Source: Halomonas lysinitropha
Lineage (GTDB): Bacteria; Pseudomonadota; Gammaproteobacteria; Pseudomonadales; Halomonadaceae
Assembly (NCBI RefSeq): GCF_902500215.1
Contig: NZ_CABVOU010000014.1
Coordinates: 62,001-126,000, forward strand
Direction of reading: 5' to 3'
Length of the DNA stretch: 64,000 nt
The position numbers and the translations under genes were made by a program. The notes below the pieces were generated by a model, which did not search any database, had not been told where the DNA came from, and saw nothing but the letters and a program-made list of their open reading frames with translations. Of this stretch, positions 55,901 to 64,000 are shown piece by piece (within the stretch, counting starts at the first letter, position 1; the number at the start of each line of letters is the position of its first letter).

Positions 55901-56150
55901 GGGGGACTCCTGTACGGGGTCGTACACAGGTTGTTGTTGTGTCCGTATCCGGACGCCCGCCGGGGTCTGGCTGTCGCTATCAGGCAAGTCCACTCCTGAA
56001 GATACCGCAAGGCGTCGTGATCTGGCATGTCACAATTGCCTATCCGCCGGGGATTCGCCAGTCGATAGCGACAATGATGTCGCGTTCAGGGAGGTTGGAA
56101 GTCGCTCCCAGACATGGCCATACCCGGTACGGATTCGACGTCAGGCCTTA

Positions 56151-58469
56151 TCACGTTTTCAGAGCCACCATTCTCAGGCGCAGAGCATTGGTGATCACGC
56201 TAACCGAGGAGAGCGACATGGCCGCCGCGGCGATGATCGGCGACAGCAGCATGCCGGTGAAGGGATAGAGGATGCCGGCGGCAATCGGCACCCCGGCGGC
56301 GTTATAGACGAAAGCGAAGAAGAGGTTCTGGCGGATGTTGCGCATGGTGGCCCGCGACAGGCGATGTGCCTCGACGATGCCCGTCAGGTCGCCACGCAGC
56401 AGGGTCACGCCGGCGCTCTCGATCGCCACGTCGGTGCCGGTGCCCATGGCGATGCCCACGTCGGCAGTCGCCAGGGCGGGGGCGTCATTGACGCCGTCGC
56501 CGGCCATCACCACCACGCGTCCCTCGTCGCGCAGGCGTTGTACCACTCGCCCCTTGTCCTCGGGAAGCACCTCGGCCTCCACCTCATCGATACCCAGACG
56601 ACGCGCCACGGCCTCTGCGGAGGTGCGGTTGTCGCCAGTGAGCATGACGACCCGGATGCCATCCGCCTGCAGGGAGCGGATGGCGTCTTCGGTGGTCTCC
56701 TTGACCGGATCGGCGATGGCCAGCAGCCCCGCCAGGCGCCCGTCCACCGCGGCGAAGATCACGGTAGCGCCGTCGCCGCGTAGTCGCTCGGCCTCCTCTT
56801 CCTGCTCGGCCAGATCCACTTTCTCGCTCTCCATCAGAAGGCGGTTGCCCAGGGCAACTCGCTGGCCGTCGATATGCCCCGTCACGCCCTTGCCGTTGGG
56901 AGAATCGAACTCGGTAGCCTCCGACAGCGTCAGTTCCTCTTCCTTGGCCTTGTCGACGATGGCCTGCGCCAGGGGATGCTCGCTACCGCGCTCCAACCCC
57001 GCGGCCAAGCGCAACAGCGACTGCTCGTCGAAACCCTCCGCCGCTACCATCTCGGTCACACGAGGCTTGCCCTCCGTCAGGGTGCCTGTCTTGTCGACGA
57101 CCACGGTATCGACCTTCTCCAGTCGCTCCAAGGCCTCGGCGTCGCGGATCAATACACCGGCCTGGGCACCGCGGCCCACGCCGACCATGATCGACATCGG
57201 CGTGGCCAGACCCAGCGCACAGGGACAGGCGATGATCAGCACACTGACCGCAGCAATCAGGCCGAAGGCCATGGGCGGTGCCGGCCCCCACAGCGACCAG
57301 ACGACGAAAGCCACCACGGCCACCAGGATCACGGCCGGCACGAAGATGCCGGCTACCTTGTCGGCGAGCCCCTGGATGGGCGCCCGGCTGCGCTGGGCGC
57401 TGGCCACCATCTGCACGATTTGCGACAGCATGGTGTCGCGGCCCACCTTGTCGGCACGCATGATGAACGAGCCCTGGCCGTTGATGCTGCCACCGATCAC
57501 GCCATCGCCGGCTTCCTTGCGAACCGCCAGCGGCTCGCCGGTGACCATCGACTCGTCGATGTTGGAGCGCCCTTCCAGCAGCTCGCCATCCAGGGGCACC
57601 TTGTCGCCAGGACGCACGCGCAGGCGATCGCCGACTTCGACCTTGTCGAGGGAGACCTCCTCCTCCTGACCGTCATCGCCGATACGCCGAGCGGTGGCTG
57701 GCGCCAGGTCGAGGAGCGCGCGAATTGCCCCGGAGGTCTTTTCCCGAGCCCTGAGCTCCAGGACCTGCCCCAGCAGCACGAGCACCACGATCACTGCCGC
57801 CGCCTCGAAGTAGACGGCCACCGAGCCATCGGCCTGACGGAAAGTGTCGGGGAAGATGCCCGGCACGATCGTCGCCAGCAGGCTGTAGACCAGCGCCGCC
57901 CCGGTACCGATGGCGATCAGGGTGAACATGTTGAGGCTGCGCTGCACGATGGAGCGCCAGCCGCGCACGAAGAAAGGCCTACCGGCCCAGACGACTACCG
58001 GCGTGGCCAGTAGCAGTTGGATCCAGTTCGAGACCTGGGGGGCGATCAGGTGATCGAGCCTGAAGAGATGTCCGCCCATTTCCAGCACCAGCACCGGCAG
58101 AGCCAGGGCCAGCCCGATCCAGAAGCGCCGCGTCATGTCCTTCAGCTCTTCGGAGGGCCCGGTATCGGCGGAGACCGTCTCGGGCTCCAGCGCCATGCCG
58201 CAGATCGGGCAGTCACCGGGACCTTCCTGGCGAATCTCGGGATGCATGGGGCAGGTGTAGATGGTGCCCGGCGGTGCCGACTCGGATGCTGACGCCGTGC
58301 CATCGAGATACCCCTCGGGGTCCCTCTCGAACTTATCCTGGCACTTCGCGGAACAGAAATACCAGGTCGTGTCCGCGTGGGTGGCACGGTGCTCCGTCTC
58401 GTGCGGATCGACATCCATCCCGCAGACCGGATCCTTCACCGTATGGCTGGCATGAGCATGCTGAGACAT
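56151..58469 (-). CDS. Copper/heavy-metal P1B-type ATPase with YHS and metal-binding N-terminus
   Basis: A 772-residue metal-exporting P-ATPase. The N-terminus has a YHS domain (C16, C39, C43), then CPMHPEI and CPICGMAL motifs near residues 73-92, a short heavy-metal-binding module, but no HMA domain. Eight membrane segments are expected. The transmembrane CPC is in [13 protein letters not shown], phosphorylation site [10 protein letters not shown], and a late [20 protein letters not shown] motif. A CueR-like promoter is just upstream. Probably Cu+ export. Confidence 0.9.
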   Translation of the reverse strand: MSQHAHASHTVKDPVCGMDVDPHETEHRATHADTTWYFCSAKCQDKFERDPEGYLDGTASASESAPPGTIYTCPMHPEIRQEGPGDCPICGMALEPETVSADTGPSEELKDMTRRFWIGLALALPVLVLEMGGHLFRLDHLIAPQVSNWIQLLLATPVVVWAGRPFFVRGWRSIVQRSLNMFTLIAIGTGAALVYSLLATIVPGIFPDTFRQADGSVAVYFEAAAVIVVLVLLGQVLELRAREKTSGAIRALLDLAPATARRIGDDGQEEEVSLDKVEVGDRLRVRPGDKVPLDGELLEGRSNIDESMVTGEPLAVRKEAGDGVIGGSINGQGSFIMRADKVGRDTMLSQIVQMVASAQRSRAPIQGLADKVAGIFVPAVILVAVVAFVVWSLWGPAPPMAFGLIAAVSVLIIACPCALGLATPMSIMVGVGRGAQAGVLIRDAEALERLEKVDTVVVDKTGTLTEGKPRVTEMVAAEGFDEQSLLRLAAGLERGSEHPLAQAIVDKAKEEELTLSEATEFDSPNGKGVTGHIDGQRVALGNRLLMESEKVDLAEQEEEAERLRGDGATVIFAAVDGRLAGLLAIADPVKETTEDAIRSLQADGIRVVMLTGDNRTSAEAVARRLGIDEVEAEVLPEDKGRVVQRLRDEGRVVVMAGDGVNDAPALATADVGIAMGTGTDVAIESAGVTLLRGDLTGIVEAHRLSRATMRNIRQNLFFAFVYNAAGVPIAAGILYPFTGMLLSPIIAAAAMSLSSVSVITNALRLRMVALKT

Positions 58470-58782
58470 AGGGACATCCTGAACGCGATTGAGGGTATCA
58501 GCCTACAACCCTTGGGTTACCCAAGGGTCAAGCGTTGCGGCAACGATGCCAGACCCGTGCTCACTGCGCCTCTCCCTGCACATAGTCGAGACCAATGCCA
58601 TGATTGAGCAGCCTATTCAGATTCATTTCAGCTTTTACGCCTATGTTGAGGGTAGTCAAGACCTTAATGATGAGTAGCGATACGCTGGGCTTTCAGGTCC
58701 TTTCCGCTGACCCTCGACTTCCTCTCCGGCCGGGGGCTGTCGAGTGAGGACGATAGAACACCCCTTCAAGGGAGAGCGTTGG
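58470..58782. promoter_or_regulatory. Divergent region with CueR-like promoter
   Basis: A 313-bp gap. The near-perfect palindrome at 58508-58528 (arms ACCCTTGGG and CCCAAGGGT around TTA) sits between a minus-strand -35 TTGACC (58526-58531) and a -10 TAGGCT (58500-58505) with a 20-bp spacer. The long spacer around a dyad is typical of MerR/CueR activated promoters. It serves the ATPase at 56151-58469. The rest of the gap shows nothing further; no merR-type gene is in the window. Confidence 0.78.
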
Positions 58783-59241
58783 ATGAAGATCGAGACTTTT
58801 CATGACCTGATCGACTGGACCCGGCAGCTGCATGCCCATCTGGCAGAGTGCCTGAAGCACTGTGCTACCCGGCAGGAGGAAACCCGGGCCAAGTGGTTGC
58901 TGGAGTACCTTGCGGATCACGAAGCGACCCTGGAACAGGCCGTAGCCGGCTTCGAGAAACAGGCCGACCCGAAGGCCCTGCATACCTGGGTCTACGATTA
59001 CCTGTCCCATGCCCCTATCGCCCCGCATGAGGCATGTCGCTCCCCCTATGCCGCGATGAGCTTCGAAGACATCTGCCGGGAAATTTTCGCGCTGCATGAT
59101 CAGGTCCTCGAGCTGTACCGCTACCTGGAAGGACGCGCCGAGATCCCTGAAGCTCGCGACCTGGTTCGCGAACTCTTGAAGCTGGAGGAACACGAGGCGA
59201 TGCGCCTGTCCCAGCAGACCAATCGGGCCCGGGACCTTTAG
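58783..59241 (+). CDS. Small helical protein, possibly ferritin-like
   Basis: A 152-residue all-helical, His- and Glu-rich cytoplasmic protein. No close family was recognised. Helices with HAHLAECLKHC, EYLADHEATLEQAVAGFE and LLKLEEHEAMRLSQQ give a four-helix, ferritin- or hemerythrin-like look, but a metal site is not proven. The start at 58783 has GGGAGAG upstream, so an earlier start is dropped. It lies 128 bp before the second P-ATPase and is divergent from the first, so a role in metal handling is possible. Confidence 0.7.
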   Translation: MKIETFHDLIDWTRQLHAHLAECLKHCATRQEETRAKWLLEYLADHEATLEQAVAGFEKQADPKALHTWVYDYLSHAPIAPHEACRSPYAAMSFEDICREIFALHDQVLELYRYLEGRAEIPEARDLVRELLKLEEHEAMRLSQQTNRARDL

Positions 59242-59369
59242 CCGGGCGGTCAACAGGCACCATCCGCCTCCGGGGAGGCCCATCACTGAACCGCTTCGAT
59301 AGAAGCACCAGGATGTCTGGGCGACCACAGTGTGGCAGCCCCTTTGGTTCCGTCCACAGGAGGTATCAT

Positions 59370-61922
59370 TTGACCGACTCGACCCCGAAAACGATCACCC
59401 TGACGGTCCCCGGTATGGGCAGTGACCACTGTGCCGGTATCGTGCGCAAGACGCTCGAACGCCTCGATGGCGTGGGCAATATCCAGACCAATATCGCCAA
59501 CCATCATGTCAGCGTGAGCATCGAAGAAGGTGGGCCTGACGGCGAGACCCTGAAGGAAGCCGTGGAGGGTGCCGGCTATGACGTGGCCGCCGTCAGTGGC
59601 GGTAATACCAAGCAACAGATTCGCCTGACGGTACCGGGCATGGGCTCGGATCACTGTGCCGGCATCATCCGCAGTACCCTGGAGCGGCTCGAGGGTGTCG
59701 AATCGATCGACACCAATATCGCCAGCCACCGAGTATCGGTGACCGTCGCCAGTGATGGTCCTGATGGCGACGCGCTCAAGAGCGCCGTGGAGGGGGCCGG
59801 CTACGATGTGGCCGCCGTGCAGGCCGACGAGGCGGAGGACGCCGACAGCGACGCCGAGATCGAGGAGGCCTACCTCAGCCAAGCCCGCAAGCGGCTGATC
59901 ATCGCCGCGGTTCCCACCACCCTGATCATGCTGCTGATGATGCCGCACATGTTCTGGCAGCCGATCCCCGGCTACCTGGCCATCATCGCCGTGCTGGCCT
60001 TTCCGGTGGTGTTCCTCTACGGCGGCATCGCCACTCACAAGTCGACCTGGCGCTCGCTGAAGAACGGCACCTTCAACATGGATGTGCTGATCTCCATGGG
60101 CAGCCTGCCGCCCTACCTGATCGGCCTGGTCGGCTTCGTCTATCCCATGACCTCGTTCATCGAGATGGCCGCCACCATCATGACCTTCCACCTGCTGGGA
60201 CGTTATCTGGAGGCGCTGGCCAAGGGGCGTGCCTCCCAGGCCATCCGCCGCCTGATGACCCTGGGCGCCAAGACGGCGCGCGTGGAGCGCGACGGCGAGG
60301 AGGTCGAGGTACCGGTGAAGGAACTGGCTCCCGGCGACATCATGATCGTGCGGCCCGGCGACAAGATCCCCACCGACGGCGAGGTCGTCGAGGGCGAGAG
60401 CCATCTCGACGAATCCATCGCCACCGGCGAGTCGATACCGGTCTACAAGAGCACCGGCGACAGCGTGATCGGTGCCACCATCAACAAGGAAGGACGGCTG
60501 CGCGTGAAAGCCACGCGGGTCGGGGGCGATACCTTCCTCTCCCAGGTAGTGCGCCTGATCGACCAGGCTCAGGGTTCGCGCGTGCCGATTCAGGAGTTCG
60601 CCGATCGCATGACCGGACGCTTCGTGCCGGCGGTGCTGGGCATTGCCCTGGCCAGCCTGATTGCCTGGGCAGTATTTCCTGACGCCCTGCGGCCGATCCT
60701 CGAGTGGGGCGCCACCTTCCTGCCCTGGGTGAACCCCGATGCCTCCACGCCGGTGCTGGCGATCCTTGCCGCCATCGCCGTGCTGGTCATCGCCTGCCCC
60801 TGTGCCCTGGGGTTGGCCACGCCCACGGCACTGATGGTCGGTTCTGGCATCGGTGCCGAGCGCGGCATCCTGATTCGCTCCGGCGAGGCGATCCAGACCT
60901 TCAAGGACGTCAAGGTGATAGTGCTCGACAAGACCGGCACCATTACTCGCGGCGAGCCCAAGCTCACCGAGGCCGTCGCCGCCGAAGGCGTCGATGAGTC
61001 ACACCTTCTGACCCTGGCGGCGAGCGTGGAGAACGCCTCGGAGCACCCCATCGCCCGGGCCATCGTCGACGGGGCCCGGGAGCGCGACGTGAAACCCGGT
61101 GAGGTCAGCGAATTCCGCTCCACCGGCGCGCGCGGTGTCTCGGGCAAGGTGGGCGACGAAACGGTGCTGATCGGTAATCGCCGTCTACTCGAAGAAGAAG
61201 GCGTAACCGGCCTCGACGCCCTGGCCGATGACATGCAGGCGCTGGAGAACAAGGGTCGCACCGTCGTCATCGTCGCCGCCGACGGCAAGGCCGTGGGCCT
61301 GGTCGCCGTGGCCGATACCCTCAAGCAGGAGTCGATCGAGGCGATTCGCGGTATGCATGACCTCGGCCTGCACGTGGTGATGATCACCGGCGACAACGAA
61401 CGTGCCGCCCGCGCCGTGGCTGACGAGGTGGGCATCGACGAGGTCCAGGCCGGCGTGTTGCCGGAAGGCAAGGTCGATGCCATCCGCGCGCTGCAGGAGA
61501 AGCACGGCAACCATGTGGCCATGGTCGGCGACGGCATCAACGACGCCGCCGCCCTCACCCAGGCCAACGTGGGCATCGCCATCGGCGCCGGGGCCGACGT
61601 GGCCATCGAGGCGGCGGATGTGACTCTGGTGCGCGGCGAGCTCACCGCTGTGGTGGATGCCATGCACCTCAGCCGCGCCACCTTCGGCAAGATCGTCCAG
61701 AACCTGATCTGGGCCAGCGCCTATAACGTGGCGGCCATCCCCATCGCTGCCATCGGCCTGTTGCACCCGATGATCGGCGTCATCGCCATGACCACCAGTT
61801 CCCTCTCGGTGATCGGCAACTCGCTGCTGCTCAAGCGGCGTTATGCTCGCGAGCAACCCGGAGGTGAGCAATCCACTCCGGCCCAATCGACCCAGTCCCA
61901 AGCCAAAGGGGGCCACTCATGA
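59370..61922 (+). CDS. Copper-type P1B-ATPase with two degenerate HMA domains
   Basis: An 850-residue metal P-ATPase. Two tandem HMA domains sit at residues about 7-75 and 82-150. Each has SxxC (S18/C21 and S93/C96) where CxxC is usual, in GMGSDHC. The core has the CPC motif ([18 protein letters not shown]), DKTGTITRG and GDGINDAAALTQANVGIAIG. The start is read as TTG at 59370 because AGGAGGT lies 5 nt upstream; an earlier ATG has no ribosome site. It overlaps the DUF2933 gene by 4 bp. Confidence 0.88.
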   Translation: MTDSTPKTITLTVPGMGSDHCAGIVRKTLERLDGVGNIQTNIANHHVSVSIEEGGPDGETLKEAVEGAGYDVAAVSGGNTKQQIRLTVPGMGSDHCAGIIRSTLERLEGVESIDTNIASHRVSVTVASDGPDGDALKSAVEGAGYDVAAVQADEAEDADSDAEIEEAYLSQARKRLIIAAVPTTLIMLLMMPHMFWQPIPGYLAIIAVLAFPVVFLYGGIATHKSTWRSLKNGTFNMDVLISMGSLPPYLIGLVGFVYPMTSFIEMAATIMTFHLLGRYLEALAKGRASQAIRRLMTLGAKTARVERDGEEVEVPVKELAPGDIMIVRPGDKIPTDGEVVEGESHLDESIATGESIPVYKSTGDSVIGATINKEGRLRVKATRVGGDTFLSQVVRLIDQAQGSRVPIQEFADRMTGRFVPAVLGIALASLIAWAVFPDALRPILEWGATFLPWVNPDASTPVLAILAAIAVLVIACPCALGLATPTALMVGSGIGAERGILIRSGEAIQTFKDVKVIVLDKTGTITRGEPKLTEAVAAEGVDESHLLTLAASVENASEHPIARAIVDGARERDVKPGEVSEFRSTGARGVSGKVGDETVLIGNRRLLEEEGVTGLDALADDMQALENKGRTVVIVAADGKAVGLVAVADTLKQESIEAIRGMHDLGLHVVMITGDNERAARAVADEVGIDEVQAGVLPEGKVDAIRALQEKHGNHVAMVGDGINDAAALTQANVGIAIGAGADVAIEAADVTLVRGELTAVVDAMHLSRATFGKIVQNLIWASAYNVAAIPIAAIGLLHPMIGVIAMTTSSLSVIGNSLLLKRRYAREQPGGEQSTPAQSTQSQAKGGHS

Positions 61923-62179
61923 CACAGCCAGATTCCACCAAACAATCCTCGGAAGAGGCCGAATCACAGGGTCAGCCGTTACCCCATGCCGGGGCGCTCC
62001 ATAAATGGATGATGACCGGGTGCATGGTGCTGATGGGTGGCGCCGTGCTGCTTTTCATGTGGCGCGGTCAATCACTGAGCAGCGGCGCCTGGCTGGTGCT
62101 GCCCCTGGCCCTCTGTCTCGGCATGCACTTCCTGATGCACCGTCATACCGGGCATCATCAACGTGACCAGGATGTATAA
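61919..62179 (+). CDS. DUF2933 small membrane protein
   Basis: An 86-residue protein with two hydrophobic segments (residues about 30-50 and 57-70) and a His-rich C-terminus (MHFLMHRHTGHHQRDQ). DUF2933 proteins are typically found next to copper or silver efflux genes. ATG overlaps the P-ATPase stop by 4 bp, so they are co-translated. The His-rich tail could bind metal. Function unknown. Confidence 0.85.
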   Translation: MTQPDSTKQSSEEAESQGQPLPHAGALHKWMMTGCMVLMGGAVLLFMWRGQSLSSGAWLVLPLALCLGMHFLMHRHTGHHQRDQDV

Positions 62180-62573
62180 GAAAAGCTAAAAGCTAAAAAG
62201 GCCCAAACGATATCGGTGCCAGACATGCAGCGCCGATGCCATACTGGCATTTCAATCAGGCATAGTCAGGACGGACGGTTTTTATGCCGACGGTGGCGAT
62301 CAGGCAGCTCTAGCAGATTCAGACATCATTTTCTTACAGATTATTCAATCACCCTGCCTGACGAACAAGGCGCATCACTGCGTGCTGATCCAGCTCAAAA
62401 AGGAATTCAAGTAGCTCCCTTGCTTCAGGGATTTCCGCCTTTCCAACCGGGTTATGAATTGAGGTTCGTCACCTGATCATGGAAATCGAAAACTCCCCCG
62501 GAAGATCTCCTTGCCGTGTCCAGTCAATCAGATCACCAAGGGTCCGTATCGCTAAGACCCCTATCCTTAAAAA
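62180..62573. other. Intergenic region, unassigned
   Basis: A 394-bp gap between the convergent DUF2933 and APC permease genes. It starts with two near copies of AAAAGCT in AGAAAAGCTAAAAGCTAAAAAGG. A reading frame at 62216-62476 is not convincing as a protein. GC is lower than in most of the window. It could be a remnant of older DNA; I see no clear gene, RNA or repeat in it. Confidence 0.4.
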
Positions 62574-63902
62574 TCAATGAGAATGCGTGTTCTCGGTTAA
62601 GTCAGAACTCCCTTTCTGAGACAGAAAGAATCGCTCGGCAATCAAGATTGCCACCATCACAACAAGAGCAACAATTAATACCAAAGAATCTGTCGTAGCC
62701 TTCACCCAAAGGAAGCCTGCCAGCACGACTACATCCAGGAAAATAGCAATCACTAACACCGTTGCACTTGCATCAACTGCCTTACGCAGATGACGCAACA
62801 CCCCCCAATGGATACCTATATCCATAATCAAATAGAAAATGATACCAAGCGCCGCGATACGACCAAGGTCAAAGAATGCCGTCAAGATCAGGCCAAGCAC
62901 GACCGTATAGACCAGGGTATGCTTTTGGATGCTGCCTGGCATATGAAAGTGACGATGTGGTACCAGCTTCATTTCCGTCAGCATGGCCAGCATGCGTGAG
63001 ACCGCAAATATACTGGCTATGATACCCCCCGCGGTGGCCAGCATGGCAAGAATGACGGTGAACCAGACAGCGGCCTCTCCAAGAGCCGGCCGCGCAGCCG
63101 CCGCAAGGGAATAATCCTGTGTTTCAATGATTTCTGTCAGAGACAAGTTGCTCGCCACGGCAAATCCCACCACCGCATAGATCACGACACAAAGCGCGAT
63201 CGATATCATGATTGCCCTGCCGACGTTGCGATGGGGGTCTTTTATCTCCGAACCACTGTTGGTAATCGTCGTGAACCCCTTGAAGGCCAGAATTCCCAAG
63301 GCGGTCGCGCCCAGGAAGTCCGAGAGCGACCCCTCCGGGGCCGACGCAGAGGTTTCCATGCCGACGGAGTCCGCCACCATGACACCAACGACCCCAAACA
63401 GGATTATCCCGCCAATCTTGACGAACCCGAGTGCTGACGCAACGCCCTGGATCAACTTGTTGGCAGAGAGGTTGATCAAGAAAGCGGATATCAGCAGGGC
63501 AACGCCCAATAGTGGAACGAGCAGTGACCTGTTTTCTACATCGAAAAGCTCTAGTGTGTAGGAGCCAAAGGTTCTCGCCAGGAAGCTCTGGGCGATGACC
63601 ATGGAAAAGTACATCAAGAGCGCATGAAAAGCGGTGGTAAGTGTCGACCCGTACGCCTTTTGGAGGTACATGCCGATGCCGCCGGCCGAGGGAAATGCAT
63701 TGGACATCTTCACATAGGAGTAAGCACTGAAGGAGACGATGAGCGCCGCTGACAAGAAGGCCAAGGGGAAAAACTCTCCCGTCATTTCAGCCATCTGTCC
63801 GGTCAAGGCAAAGATACCAGCGCCAATCATGACGCCGGTGCCCAGGGCAATTGCGCCAATCAGGGAAAGGCTGTTCTGTTTATACTGTGGCGTTCTATCC
63901 AT
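62574..63902 (-). CDS. APC family amino acid/amine permease
   Basis: A 442-residue membrane permease with about 12 segments. The APC start LSLIGAIALGTGVMIGAGIFAL, followed by PFPSAGGIGMYLQKAYG-like sequence and FKGFTTITNSGSEIKDPHRN, fits the amino acid-polyamine-organocation superfamily. The start at 63902 is chosen (MDRTPQYK); an ATG 19 codons upstream lacks support. GGGAGCGAG lies about 10 nt before it. It is unrelated to the metal genes by function, and the substrate is unknown. Base use is lower in GC than its neighbours, which hints at recent transfer. Confidence 0.88.
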   Translation of the reverse strand: MDRTPQYKQNSLSLIGAIALGTGVMIGAGIFALTGQMAEMTGEFFPLAFLSAALIVSFSAYSYVKMSNAFPSAGGIGMYLQKAYGSTLTTAFHALLMYFSMVIAQSFLARTFGSYTLELFDVENRSLLVPLLGVALLISAFLINLSANKLIQGVASALGFVKIGGIILFGVVGVMVADSVGMETSASAPEGSLSDFLGATALGILAFKGFTTITNSGSEIKDPHRNVGRAIMISIALCVVIYAVVGFAVASNLSLTEIIETQDYSLAAAARPALGEAAVWFTVILAMLATAGGIIASIFAVSRMLAMLTEMKLVPHRHFHMPGSIQKHTLVYTVVLGLILTAFFDLGRIAALGIIFYLIMDIGIHWGVLRHLRKAVDASATVLVIAIFLDVVVLAGFLWVKATTDSLVLIVALVVMVAILIAERFFLSQKGSSDLTENTHSH

Positions 63903-64000
63903 TGACTTTCTCGCTCCCTGGGGTGAATTTCGCCCCCAATACGTCAAGATTCTTGGCAATGCATATCAGTGACAGCTCCAAGGTTCCTTCTTGGCATTTT

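Noticed and set aside
59313..59369. Upstream ATG start for the second copper ATPase
   Set aside because: It lacks a ribosome site and the added residues fit no domain. The TTG at 59370 directly follows AGGAGGT.
62216..62476. An 86-codon frame in the final gap
   Set aside because: Composition is not protein-like, there is no ribosome site, and no family is recognised.
1..64000. CRISPR arrays, tRNA or rRNA genes, insertion sequences, prophage or integrase
   Set aside because: Looked for regular spaced repeats, cloverleaf-like stretches, transposase motifs and att-like repeats; none was seen.

Overview
The window looks like the chromosome of a high-GC, aerobic, probably halophilic gammaproteobacterium of the Halomonas type. 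This is inferred from gene content and protein style, not from a marker gene: there is no rRNA or tRNA here. Coding density is high, almost every gene is recognisable, and no insertion sequence, integrase or CRISPR array was seen.

The layout falls into five blocks. (1) 90-11440: a catabolic operon for four-carbon sugar acids (L-threonate and D-erythronate), with a TRAP transporter, DenD, OtnI, OtnC, OtnK and LtnD. An extra reductase and an aldehyde dehydrogenase lie at its distal end, and a divergent LacI-type regulator sits next to a near-perfect operator. (2) 11569-21084: glycine betaine demethylation, with soxBDAG, glyA, and divergent gbcB and gbcA. (3) 21143-36355: a corrinoid and tetrahydrofolate C1 module. 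One arm encodes a corrinoid protein, a DUF1638 protein, a small PF13769-type protein, a MetV-like and a MetF-like protein, a methyl-THF:corrinoid methyltransferase and a RACo-type reductive activator. The other arm encodes PurU, FolD and an MttB-family methyltransferase without pyrrolysine. A soluble NAD-dependent molybdenum formate dehydrogenase follows. (4) 36540-55900: a RidA, DUF3726, unknown 586-residue protein and BCCT transporter cassette; two paralogous dipeptidases; an aldehyde dehydrogenase with a divergent LysR regulator; glutathione-independent formaldehyde dehydrogenase; EtfBA; dimethylglycine demethylase DgcAB; a DUF5943-type protein; and a GbdR-like AraC regulator. (5) 56151-63902: metal resistance, with two copper-type P-ATPases, a small helical protein and a DUF2933 protein, then an APC permease.

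Blocks 2-4 fit one pathway. GbcAB converts glycine betaine to dimethylglycine plus formaldehyde, DgcAB with ETF makes sarcosine, and SoxBDAG makes glycine plus methylene-THF, which GlyA can turn into serine. FolD, PurU and formate dehydrogenase can take the one-carbon units to CO2 with NADH gain, and formaldehyde dehydrogenase handles free formaldehyde. The MttB and corrinoid arm would add an oxygen-independent entry: methyl from a quaternary amine to cobalamin, to THF, then oxidation through MetF/MetV, FolD, PurU and formate dehydrogenase.

That corrinoid arm, with its DUF1638 and PF13769-type companions of unknown role, is the most interesting part of the window. Other points worth a look are a BCCT carrier with an altered aromatic cage, a DgcA lacking one canonical cluster cysteine, a copper ATPase whose two metal-binding domains both have SxxC instead of CxxC, a stem-loop placed to tune TRAP subunit ratios, and a CueR-like promoter without its regulator gene nearby. 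All functions are read from sequence; no database search was run.
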